Origin: Micropterix aruncella
Taxonomy: Eukaryota; Arthropoda; Insecta; Lepidoptera; Micropterigidae
DNA length: 64,000 bases
Direction: 5' to 3'
Assembly (NCBI GenBank): GCA_944548615.1
Contig: OX155957.1
Coordinates: forward strand, 2,527,795 to 2,591,794
Of this stretch, positions 10,088 to 19,760 are shown one piece after another. How positions within the stretch are numbered: position 1 is the stretch's first letter; every line of letters starts with the position of its first letter. Below the pieces are notes generated by a model. It searched no databases and was not told the origin of the DNA. It was given only the letters and a program-made list of their open reading frames with translations. A program made the translations under genes and the position numbers.

Positions 10088-10494
10088 GAAAACCAAGGCC
10101 CTACTTGACATGAGCAAGAAGAACCTTAGAACCACTATCGGTCTCCTCACCGGACACACGACCCTTAGAGCTCATCTATTCAACCTTGGCTTGACTGAGA
10201 GCAAGGATTGCCGAATATGTGGCGAGGAACCTGAAGACAGCATACACATTGTTGGCCGCTGTCCAGGGCTCGCCGCCAAAAGACACAGTTTACTGGGACG
10301 AGCCTTTCTCGAACCCAGCGATCTGCCCAACTTGAAGGTCAGTGACCTACTTAGTCTGGTAAGAAGTACCGGGCTACTAGCTGACAATTGACCTAACCAC
10401 ACAGTGGGTAGTTACAAAAGACCTTACAGATCTAGGTGACATCAAGGGCTGGAAACAAGCCCCCCACTCCATCTACTACTACTACTACTACTAC
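10088..10494 (+). mobile_element. 5'-truncated R1/I-type LINE with target-site duplication
   Basis: The insertion is bounded by a 15-bp direct repeat, TACATATTGTTTTTA, at 10073-10087 and 10495-10509. The right copy follows a (CTA)n microsatellite tail (about 10473-10496) rather than poly-A. Between them lie the ORF2 C-terminus and a short 3'UTR. Target duplication plus 5' truncation indicates target-primed reverse transcription. Confidence 0.8.
10110..10391 (+). pseudogene. LINE ORF2 C-terminus with C-C-H-C zinc finger
   Basis: The 93-residue frame starts MSKKNLRTTIGLLTGH and contains CRICGEEPEDSIHIVGRC, the C-x2-C-x8-H-x4-C finger found after the RNase H domain of R1/I/LOA-type LINEs. The RT and RNase H domains are missing because of 5' truncation. 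The same C-terminal design occurs on the minus strand at 10911-11507, but the sequences differ enough to be separate families. Confidence 0.8.
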
Positions 10495-10509
10495 TACATA
10501 TTGTTTTTA

Positions 10510-10878
10510 CTTTCACGGCAAAACAGCTGTTTGGGAAAGTATTGCGAACTCGATATTTTTTTGAGATGAAGGCGGAAATATCCAATTTCACCCCCTACCC
10601 TCCCCCGGAGACTATTAATACCATTTCCTGATGGACGTTTATATGTGTGTGTGTATGTGTGTGTGTGCTGTATTTCTCCACGATTACGACCAAACGCTTC
10701 ATCCGATTGAGCTGAAATTTGGTTTGCAGGCACTATTTGATTGCGCTAGAATCGGTCATACAGGAAAGATTGCGCTAGAAATCGGTCATACAGGGGGCGC
10801 GCTGGTAATTTTTTTAATTTTTTTTTTATTTGTTGAGTGGGGGCTTTTCTAAGGTCTTTATGAGCCTTGTAACACTGC
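10510..10878. other. Spacer with small tandem duplication
   Basis: A TG-rich microsatellite lies at about 10639-10669. A roughly 28-bp tandem duplication, GATTGCGCTAGAA then ATCGGTCATACAG, lies at about 10738-10794. No gene was seen. Confidence 0.45.
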
Positions 10879-10910
10879 GACCATTGCTGATCTATTGTGC
10901 TCGCCACCTA

Positions 10911-11690
10911 CTATAGTTCTGCGCTAAGCCTCGTGTCATTTAAGAACCGCAGCAGGCTTTTGGCGCCAGATTGTTTTACCTCCTCAGGTTGGAGGTAGTG
11001 ACCACCCAGGTGGTTGTATCTTTTACGCATCAGCGGGCCACACTCGCACATGAGGTGCTGGGGAGTTTCCTCTGCCCCTTGGCAGAACCTGCACATTTTT
11101 GTGTCTTTGAGCTTGAGGTTGAACATGTGTTTGTTCAGGCCACAATGCCCCGTGAGCGCCCTTAGCGCCGTGAGCGCCATGCGTAGATTGTTCCTATTTA
11201 GCGATAGGGCCTCACGGGCCGTCTTACAGTCGTAAGGCTTAATAAGCGCTTTGGAATGATTCAACCCTGGCGTGTTGTTCCAGTGGTTGACGGATTGTTC
11301 TAAACACATTTGTTTGAGTATTAGGTTTGCAAGGCTTTTTGGTACGCCACAGCAAGGTTCAGGGCCGTATAACGTTCCCTTTGCTCCCGTCCTAGCAAGT
11401 TCGTCGGCTTTTTCATTTCCCTCGATTCCTGCATGGCCGGGAACCCATCTTAGTATTACCCTGTTCTTTTCGCCCAGGGAATTCAGTAGTGATATGCAGT
11501 TTTGCACTAGCTTTGAATTAATGGTATTATTGAATTAATGGAATTAATGGTATTATTGAATTATTGGCGTAGTCCTTTTGGAGGTTGATATCCGCACATT
11601 CAATAATGGCGTAAACCTCCGCTTGGAATATGGAGGCGTATTTTCCCCGCTGGTCATACTTCAATCTTAAAATATTGAATTTAGACTAGA
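10911..11690 (-). pseudogene. LINE RNase H domain and C-terminal zinc finger
   Basis: The minus-strand frame 10911-11507 carries the RNase H motif LRWVPGHAGIEGNEKADELA near its start. It then has the TGHCGLNKHMFNL segment and a CRFCQGAEETPQHLMCEC finger. Upstream, to about 11690, another frame encodes YASIFQAEVYAI, the early part of the same RNase H domain. The two are separated by a small duplicated ATTAATGGTATTATTGA block (11518-11567) that breaks the frame. This is an R1/LOA-like LINE fragment, 5'-truncated and frameshifted. No reverse transcriptase remains. Confidence 0.8.
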
Positions 11691-11699
11691 ATCTCTGTA

Positions 11700-12061
11700 C
11701 ACAGATGCGTCGTTGGCCGTTACCACATTGTAAAATGCTGGTTGGAATATCATTCAAACTGTAAAATGTTGTCGCTCATAAGCGACACAAATAATTTTTA
11801 GATTTTGCCATATTTAAGAAAATACTATATCATATCGACGGCAATACCACAAAAAATATACTACATTTGTGATAATAATCACCTAACACAATCACTCAGG
11901 GGAGGGGGGGGGGGGGTGGCGGGGTGAGACGGTGTTTGGCGGGGGGGCGAGTTAGCGGAGGGCGGGAAAGAAGAGGTTAAAAGGAGGGGGGGGGGAGTTA
12001 AGAGATTGGCAAGCGGGGGATCGTCTGATTGCCGCGAAATTCTTAGGGTGACACAACCGTT
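11700..12061. other. Spacer with G-rich low-complexity block
   Basis: A G-rich block (about 11897-11997) contains several runs of seven or more G, suggesting quadruplex-forming potential on the plus strand. No gene was seen. Confidence 0.5.
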
Positions 12062-12432
12062 TTTTACACGACTGCCCAACAAAAAGGAGTGTATTTTAAC
12101 GTGTTCAGGGTTCATCTATGTATATATTCCGTTTTTTTTATTTCACCATAACTTCTTAACGCTTGAGCAGATTTATCCGGAGTGTAATAGAATAACTTAA
12201 CTGTCCAAATATCTAGTAAGTAGTTGTCTAAATATCCAAATATCCAACTGTCAACAAATTAACATAAATATATAGTGTTTAGTGTCAAATGAATGGTGTG
12301 ATGAAGTATATTTCAGAATTATTCATTTATCTATATGGATAAATATATAAACCACAAATATTTGATATAAAACACTAATAAAAATAATTATAAATACTAC
12401 AGTTCACTTTCTGTAACGGCAGTCGTGTTTTT
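12062..12432 (+). mobile_element. MITE family A, copy 1 (ACACGACTGCC ends)
   Basis: The ends are ACACGACTGCC at 12066-12076 and the reverse complement GGCAGTCGTGT at 12418-12428. The interior has GTTCAGGGTTCATCTATGTA, CACCATAACTTCTTAACGC and GTGTTTAGTGTCAAATGAA. The same interior occurs in the copies at 24792, 26100, 37366 and 41010. No gene is present, so it is non-autonomous. Confidence 0.7.
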
Positions 12433-12539
12433 AATTTTTTTAATATATTTACTTGTTTTTCAAAGTATACGATACCGTGTTTCGACCAGATTTGTTTTTA
12501 TTAGCCAAATAAATGAATTTAGAATTTTTTTTTGAACCA

Positions 12540-12660
12540 TGAAGCGATCACTTTGGAAAGTTAAGCAGCGAACGGAAGTTGAGCAATGTTGTCTAGGCGC
12601 CGCGGACGGGCGCCGCGAAGCGCAGGCGCCAGCCGAGGCTTCGCCGCGACTCATCATTCA
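12540..12660. other. GC-rich block
   Basis: GCGCC-rich sequence (12596-12650) contrasts with AT-rich flanks. No gene was recognised. Confidence 0.3.
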
Positions 12661-12677
12661 CTAATCTGGGAGATTCA

Positions 12678-12892
12678 TTGTTGCCCGAGTATCGTATATA
12701 TTCTGAAGCCGATCATACCTCCAATGATATCATATTTATGAATCCAGCGCGGACACGGCGCTGTCTATGTTTTCATAACCTATGGATCAAGTACTTCGAG
12801 AGGAATCTGCATTATCAATGGCAATGTAATCTCTATCCCCGCAGTAAGGTCCTTAAAATGTGCAGATCATTTTGATCGATATTTATTTACTC
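12678..12892 (+). pseudogene. Possible THAP-type zinc-finger fragment
   Basis: One frame encodes LWIKYFERNLHYQWQC and ends SKVLKMC. The overlapping next frame continues CADHFDRYLFTRR and then stops at about 12892. A C-x2-H pair followed by F resembles the end of a THAP finger, and W followed by a basic stretch is compatible with its middle. A single frameshift near 12860 would be needed to join them. The N-terminal CxxC is not clear. P-element-like transposases and host proteins both carry THAP domains. Weak assignment. Confidence 0.25.
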
Positions 12893-13074
12893 GACGATAA
12901 TTTTAAATAAGTATTTTAAAACCTATTTTGTAAATAAATACACACACGGGAGTAATGACTCCGGGTCATCAACATAAACCTTAATATCACTGAAACTATC
13001 AATGCTATAATAGCATATTCAATAATTATCACATTACTATCAAATATTGAATACCAGGAAAGCTCCATATTTTT

Positions 13075-13732
13075 AAGCTATTGCATAATCGCGGGCCTAG
13101 GCCAGCGCGGCGACCGAATAAAGAAATTTCTTGACGAAAATTAATGATTTTAAACTGATAATTACGTCTAAACGAGTACTGCTTACGATTCAAAAAATAT
13201 ATATGTTAAACAAGAACATTTTCTTAATATTCTTAGCTTTGAATATTTTAGATTTTGTTTATATTACATAGTGTAATTAATTTGTGAAATTAGGTCTAAC
13301 CGAACACAAAAACGACTACAACGCAAATACTATCTGGCGTATTATTATGAAACCTGCACCATTTTAAAGATAATTTAATTATCTATCTTTTTATCTACAA
13401 ATTTTTTTGAATAGTCAAAGAATAATATCCGTTTTTTTTGCTTTATCGAATAAAATTGGTGCGCGGCGCTCTATTGGAAGACGTTTAAATTATTCCGAAT
13501 CATTTGCTTCCGCAGCCGCAAATGATTCGGAATAATTTCAACGTTTTCCGATAGAGCGCAGTTATCTGATATCAGAAATAAATTGAATTAATACAGTATG
13601 ACCGCGGACCACTGCCACGTTCCGAAAGAAGACGAAATGAATTACGTTATTAAAAATACGTGTGGCACTCGGGGACTGCCGCGGTAAAGCTATTGCATAG
13701 CATTTTTAACAACTTATGCAATTATAATTATT
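13075..13732 (+). mobile_element. Palindromic element family B, copy 1 (rearranged 3' end)
   Basis: It starts at AAGCTATTGCATAATCGCGG and includes GCCAGCGCGGCGACCGAAT and the GAACATTTTCTTAATATTC region. It also holds a long internal hairpin (about 13467-13560). After about 13570 the normal 3' end is replaced by an inverted copy of the 3' terminal segment (about 13655-13732: GTGGCACTCGGGGACTGCC to TTATGCAATTATAATTA). No gene is present. Confidence 0.7.
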
Positions 13733-14293
13733 AAGCTATTGCATAGCTTTTATCGCGGGCCTAGGCCAGCGCGGCGACCGAATGAAGAAATTTCTTAACG
13801 AAAATTAATTATTTTAAACTGATAATTACGTCTAAACGAGTACTGATTACTACTCGAAAAAAATATATGTTAAACAAGAACATTTTCCTAATATTCTTAG
13901 CTTTGAATATTTTAGATTTTGTTTATATTACATAGTGTAATTCATTTGTGAAATTAGGTCTAACCGAACACAAAAACGACTACTACGCAAATACTATCTG
14001 GCGTATTATTATAAAACCTGCACCATTTTAAAGATAATTTAATTATCTATCTTTTTGTCTACGATTTTTTCGAATAATCCGGTTTTTTGGCTTTATTGAA
14101 TGAAAAATTCGTGCGCGGCGCTCTATCGGAAGACGTTTAAATTATTCCGAATAATTTGCTTTCGCAGCCGCAAATGATTAGAGTTATCTATCAGAAAAAA
14201 TAAAATAAATAAATAATTATAATTGCATAAGTTGTTAAAAATGCTATGCAATAGCTTTACCGCGGCAGTCCCCGAGTGCCACACGTATTTTTT
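13733..14293 (+). mobile_element. Palindromic element family B, copy 2
   Basis: It runs from AAGCTATTGCATAGCTTTTA to GCGGCAGTCCCCGAGTGCCA, the same ends as the isolated copy at 24929-25412. Both ends carry the near-palindrome AAGCTATTGCATAGC. It abuts copy 3 in inverted orientation, forming a palindrome of about 1 kb. No gene is present. Confidence 0.75.
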
Positions 14294-14800
14294 TATTTTA
14301 TTTTTTCTGATATCAGATAACTGCGCTCTATCGGAAAACGTTGAAATTATTCCGAATCATTTGCGGCTGCGGTAGCAAATGATTCGGAATAATTTAAACG
14401 TCTTCCGATAGAGCACCGCGCACGAATTTTTTAATCGATAAAGCAAAAAAACAGATTATTCGAAAAAAACGTAGATAAAAAGATAGATAATTAAATTATC
14501 TTTAAAATGGTGCAGGTTTCATAATAATACGCCAGATAGTATTTGCGTAGTAGTCGTTTTTATGTTCGGTTAGACCTAATTTCACAAATTAATTACACTA
14601 TGTAATATAAACAAAATCTATAATATTCAAAGCTAAGAATATTAGGAAAATGTTCTTGTTTGACATATATTTTTTTCGAATCGTAAGCAGTACTCGTTTA
14701 GACGTAATTATCAGTTTAAAAACATTAATTTTCGTTAAGAAATTTCTTCATTCGGTCGCCGCGCTGGCCTAGGCCCGCGATAAAAGCTATGCAATAGCTT
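14294..14800 (-). mobile_element. Palindromic element family B, copy 3 (inverted)
   Basis: Reverse complement of copy 2 from GATATCAGATAACTGCGCTC to GATAAAAGCTATGCAATAGC. It lacks its own 3' terminal segment, which is present only once in the cluster at 14215-14293. It keeps the internal hairpin (about 14310-14415). Confidence 0.75.
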
Positions 14801-14999
14801 AAAACAAAATGCCCAGGAAATCAAAATTTTTACAACACAAACGCCGTATACCGGAGTAAAATAGATAATTAAGGTAAGTAAAGTGTATTATTACGTGTAT
14901 ATTATTACCATTTGTCTGCCCTGACGTTCCTTGCCTGACTTCATCGGTCACCACGCTCAAACAGTGTAACTTGAATTAATATCAAAGAAAAAAAATTCT

Positions 15000-15096
15000 G
15001 CATAAATAAAATAAATAAATAATTATAATTGCAAAAGTTGTTAAAAAATGCTATGCAATAACTTTACCGCGGCAGTCCTCGAGTGCAACACGTTTT
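15000..15096 (+). repeat. Palindromic element family B, 3'-end fragment
   Basis: ATGCTATGCAATAACTTTAC followed by GCGGCAGTCCTCGAGTGCAA matches the 3' terminus of family B with a few substitutions. The rest of the element is absent. Confidence 0.7.
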
Positions 15097-15360
15097 TTTT
15101 TTGACAGAATAGAAAAAAGCAAACACAAATGTAGAGAATCCGTACTTCGATTTCCAAAAAAAAATGTTGTTTTGGTATTATCATTTTTGGTGGCACTATT
15201 TTAAAGCAACCGAGAACATTTATTAATTCATTTGAATAGTGTTAAATAGTATATATAATACTTTTGATTCAATTAAGCTAGCGTTCTTCGTTTCAGAGAT
15301 ATAAAGGTTTAGGTTGGTGGCCCGGATTTATTGCTCCCGAGTGTAGTTCTGACGAAGACT
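15097..15360. other. No gene recognised
   Basis: AT-rich sequence with A and T runs. The last part (15300-15360) may belong to the decayed LINE frame that follows. Confidence 0.4.
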
Positions 15361-15689
15361 AATAGACTTCAACCTAATAGATGTTCAATCTAATAGACTT
15401 AAAGACAAGTAGGACTATAACTGATATAACGTGTCTCCATAAGCTTTTGCACAATCGACTAGACATCCCAGCTAGTGTAGAAAAAGTTTAATTTCATGTG
15501 CCACCGCGACTAACCAGAAGCTCTCAAACATTTTCGGTTGTCGCTTGCAATAACAACATCGGGTCGAATAGACCTCTTACCAGAATGTGTCGTGTTTTTG
15601 ATAAATCGTGTAAAAGATTAGATGTATTTTATGATTCTATTAATTTAATAAAAGATTCGATCATACCTAGCCTATCTCCTACTTCTTAA
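15361..15689 (+). pseudogene. LINE ORF2 C-terminal remnant (jockey/CR1-like)
   Basis: It reads LKTSRTITDITCLHKLLHNR, then an in-frame stop (about 15490), then FHVPPRLTRSSQTFSV and NSxxTRMCRxFDK-type residues to a stop at 15689. This is the usual end of jockey/CR1-like ORF2. The in-frame stop and 5' truncation make it dead. The A-rich region near 16030-16045 may be its tail. Confidence 0.65.
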
Positions 15690-16318
15690 GATTTCACTAA
15701 CTGCCATCCTAATGTACTGTATTATATGATTATTATATTATAACAGACTATTGTATTATATCATATTATGTATAATAAATATTATTATCCAATTACTCAT
15801 TTTGCTCTATCAAAATAACCTTATTAACAACCTATTTAATTATTACTTTTCTTACCCTTATATTATTATTAGCTTTATTATATTTTTTTCTACTATCAAC
15901 GTGTTCATGTTATTTTTGTATGTTAATTTGTAATGCAAGCATTTTAAACTACCTTTAGGATAGTAAATTTGTTTAATTTGAATATGTTTTTAAATACGAG
16001 TATCATATATTTGCTATCTGTAAATTTGTTACAAAAAATAAAAAAAAGACATAAATTTGATTTTTTGATGATTGATGATTATATTATTAATCTACATTAA
16101 AAAAATTAATTGCCACCTAATTTTTAGGTCTAAATAAGGAGGTAGGTATATTAAACTATGGCTAAAGTAAATTAGGGGTAATTTATTAGTTAGGATTTTT
16201 TAGTTATTTTTATGTCATAACAACACTCGATTTTTAAAAATTTAGCCCTTTAAACTTACTGCTTTACAGCAAGGGTAATTGCGCAATATATTAGGTCTTC
16301 TTTATATTTTATATATAA
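15690..16318. other. AT-rich spacer, probable LINE 3'UTR
   Basis: Very AT-rich, ending with AAAAAATAAAAAAAAG near 16035-16050. No gene was seen. Confidence 0.4.
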
Positions 16319-19300
16319 CTAGCTGTGGCCCGCGGCTTCGCTCGCGTTAAATTTAGGGTAATATAGATCCCTTTTTCCCAATCAAGTGGTAAGTCTTTGC
16401 GTGTAATATGTAAGGTATTCTACGTTGTTCTCTGTACTCCCGTCAATATGGACCTCATGATGATCAATTAAGCAGTTAATGCGTGAATATGTAACGATCG
16501 CGGTGCTTGCGCTACGCATGTTATCAAGACAAATGTTGAATCTATAATGAGGTTCTAGCGCCTTCTAGAGTCTATTTTGATTTTTAAGGTTATTTACCCC
16601 CTCTCACTCCCTAAGTGGTAATTTTTTGAAAAACATGAAACATGCATTTGCTTAATTGTTTAATATGATTAAAACCCCGTTTCGCCCCAATAGGGGTTGA
16701 ATTAAAAAAAATAACGAAATACGTATTTGCCTAGATGTTTAGAGTATTCCTACAAATTCCATCTAATATCGTTTCTCCATACAAACTTTTAACCCCTTTT
16801 TACGCCTTAAGGGGTTGAATTTTGAAAAAACACGAAAGACGTATTTGATTATTTGTTTATTAGAGTAATCCTACAAAGTTTCGAAAAGAAAAGTCGATCT
16901 AATATAGTCTCTCTATACAAACCTTAAAACCCCTTTTTACCTCTGAAGGGGTTTAACTTCAAAAAAATATGAAACACATACTTGCTTAGATGTTTATTAG
17001 AGTAATACTACAAAGTTCATCTAATATCGTTATTTTTCATACAAACTTTGAAACCCTTGAATTTTTAAAAAACACGAAAGACCTATTTGCTTTTTTGTTT
17101 ATTAGAGTAATCCTACAAAGCTTCGAAATAAATCGTCCGTCTTATATCGTTTATTCATACAAACTTTGGATCCCCGTTTTACCCATATAGGGGTCGAATT
17201 TTGAAAAACACGGAACACTTATTTGCTTATTTGTTTATTAGAGTAATCTTACAAAGTTTTGAAAAAAGTACATCTAATATAGTTCATCCATAGAAATATT
17301 TAAACCCTGTTTCACCCCTTTAGGGGTTGAATATTGAATAACAATACACATATTTGCATATGTGTTTATTAGAGTAATCTTACAAAGTTTCGAATTAAAA
17401 GCCTATCTATATCGTTTATCCATACAAACTTTAAAACCCCGTTTCACCCCTTTAGGGCTGGAATTAAAAACACATAAAACACCTATTTGTTAATTTGTTT
17501 ATTAAAGTAATCTTACAAAGTTTCGAATTAAAAAAGTACATCTATATCATTATTCCATAAAAACTTTAAAACCCCTTTTCACCCCTTCAGGGGTTAAATG
17601 ACATATTTTCTTATTTTTTCATTTGAGTAAGCCTACAAAGATTCGAAATAAAAACCACATCTAAAATAGTTTATTCATACAAACTTTGTAACACTGTTTC
17701 CCCCTTTTAGGGGTTGAATTTTGTATAAATATGAAACATGTATTTCTCTATTTATTTATTAGAGTAATCGTACAAAGTTTCGAATTAAAAAGTCCATCTA
17801 AAATCGTTTATCCATACAAACTTTAAAACCCCGTTTTACCCCTCTAAGGGCGAAATTTTGAAAAACCATGAAAGACCCATTTGTTTATTTGATTATGAGA
17901 GTAATATTACAAAGTTTTGATTTAAAAAGTCTATCTGTATCGTTTCTCCATACAAATTGTATAACCCCTTTTCACCCGTTTAGGGGTTGAATTTTACTTT
18001 TTTATTAGAGTAATCCTTCGAATTTTCTAAATAAAAAGCACATCTAATGTTGTTTATTCATACAAAGTGTGGAACCCTGTTTCACCCCTTTAGGGTTAGA
18101 ATAAAAAAAAAATTAAACACCTATTTTCTTATTTATTTAATAGAGTAACCTTACAAGGTTTTGAATTAAAAAGACCATCAATAACGTTTCTTCATAATAA
18201 TTTTATAACCCCTTTCCACCCCTTTAGGGGTTGAAATTTGGAAAAACCACGAAAAACGCATTTTGTTATTTTTTTATTAGAGTACTCCTACAGGAATTCG
18301 AAATTAAAAGCACGTCTAATATTGTTCATTCATACAAATTTTGAAACCCCGTTTCACCCCTTTAGGGGTTGAATTTTGAAAAAACATGAAACAACTATTT
18401 TCTTATTTGTTTATTAGAGTAATCTTACAAAGTTTCGAATTAAAAAGTACATCTATATCGTTTCTCCATAAAAAATTCGAAACCCCTTTTCACCCCTTTA
18501 GGGGCTGAATTTTGAAAAAAATATGATACACGTGTTTCCTTATTTATTTATTAGAGTAATCTTACAAAGTTTCGAAATAAAAAGCACATCTAATATTGTT
18601 CATTCATACAAATTTTGAAACCCCGTTTCACCCCTTTAGGGGTTGAATTTTGAAAAAACATGAAACACCTGTTTTCTTATTTGTTTAATAGAGTAATCTT
18701 ACAAAGTTTCGAACTAAAAAGTACATCTACATCGTTTCTTCATTAAAAAAATCGAAACCCTTTTTCACCCCTTTAGGGGTTGAATTTAAAAAAAATATGA
18801 AACACTTGTTTCCTTATTTATTTATTAGAGTAATCTTACAAACTTTCGAAAGAAAAAGTCCATCTAAAATAGTTTATCTATACAAATTTTAAACCCCCGT
18901 ATTACCCCTTTAGGGGCGGAATTTTGAAAAACCATAAAACACCTATTTGATTATTTGTTTATAAGAGTAATCTTAAAAAGTTTCGAATTAAAAAGTACAT
19001 CTATATCGATTTTCAATACAAACTTTGGAACCCCTTTTCACCCATTTAGGGGTTGAATTTTGAAAAAATATGATACACGTGTTACCTTATTTATTTATTA
19101 GAGTAATCTTACAAAGTTTCGAAATAAAAAGCACATCTAATATTGTTCATCCATACAAATTTTGAAACCCCGTTTCACCCCTTTAGGGGTTGAATTTTGA
19201 AAAAACATGAAACACCTGTTTTCTTATTTGTTTATTAGAGTAATCTTACAAAGTTTCGAATTAAAAAGTACATCTATATCGTCTCTCTATAAAAATTTCG

Positions 19301-19760
19301 AAACCCCTTTTCACCACTTTAGGGGTTGAATTTTGAAAAAATATGAAACACGTGTTTCCTTATTTATTTATTAGAGTAATCTTACAAACTTTCGAAATAA
19401 AAAGTCCATCTAAAATCGTTTGTCCATACAAATTTTAAACCCTCGTTTTTCCCCTTTAAGGGTAGAATTTTGAAAAAACATGAAACACCTATTTCCTTAT
19501 TTGTTTATTAGAGTAGTCTTTCAAAGTTTCGAATTAAAAAGTACATCTATATAGGTTTTCCATACAAACTGTAAAACCCCTTTTCACCCCTTTAGGGGTT
19601 GAATTTCGAAAAATCCGCCCTTAGTGAGCGTTTGCGTCCTAAAAGGAACCTATGTTAAAAATTTCAGCTTTCTAGGTCTAAGAGTTTGGGCTGGGCGTTG
19701 ATGAGTCAGTCAATGAATGAATGAATGAATCGGAACTTCTCTCTTTATATATGAGACTAG
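16319..19760 (+). repeat. Dispersed element with long internal minisatellite, copy 1
   Basis: The left end is CTAGCTGTGGCCCGCGGCTT and the right end TTTATATATGAGACTAG. The interior (about 16660-19600) is an array of roughly 20 or more units near 137 bp. The unit core is CACCCCTTTAGGGGTTGAAT, TTATTAGAGTAATCTTACAA and GTTTCGAA. Variants alternate: ACATGAAACACCTGTTTTCT, TATGAAACACGTGTTTCC, CGGAATTTTGAAAAACCATA and a TATGATACACGTG form. This gives a multi-unit higher-order pattern in the right half. The right flank has a short (GAAT)n run (about 19709-19732). No gene. A Helitron-like or other non-autonomous origin is possible but not shown. Confidence 0.85.

Noticed and set aside
12545..12575. 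Another 5S-like piece (GATCACTTTGGAAAGTTAAG)
   Set aside because: Only about 25 bases resemble the 5S region and the SINE body is absent; not enough to call.
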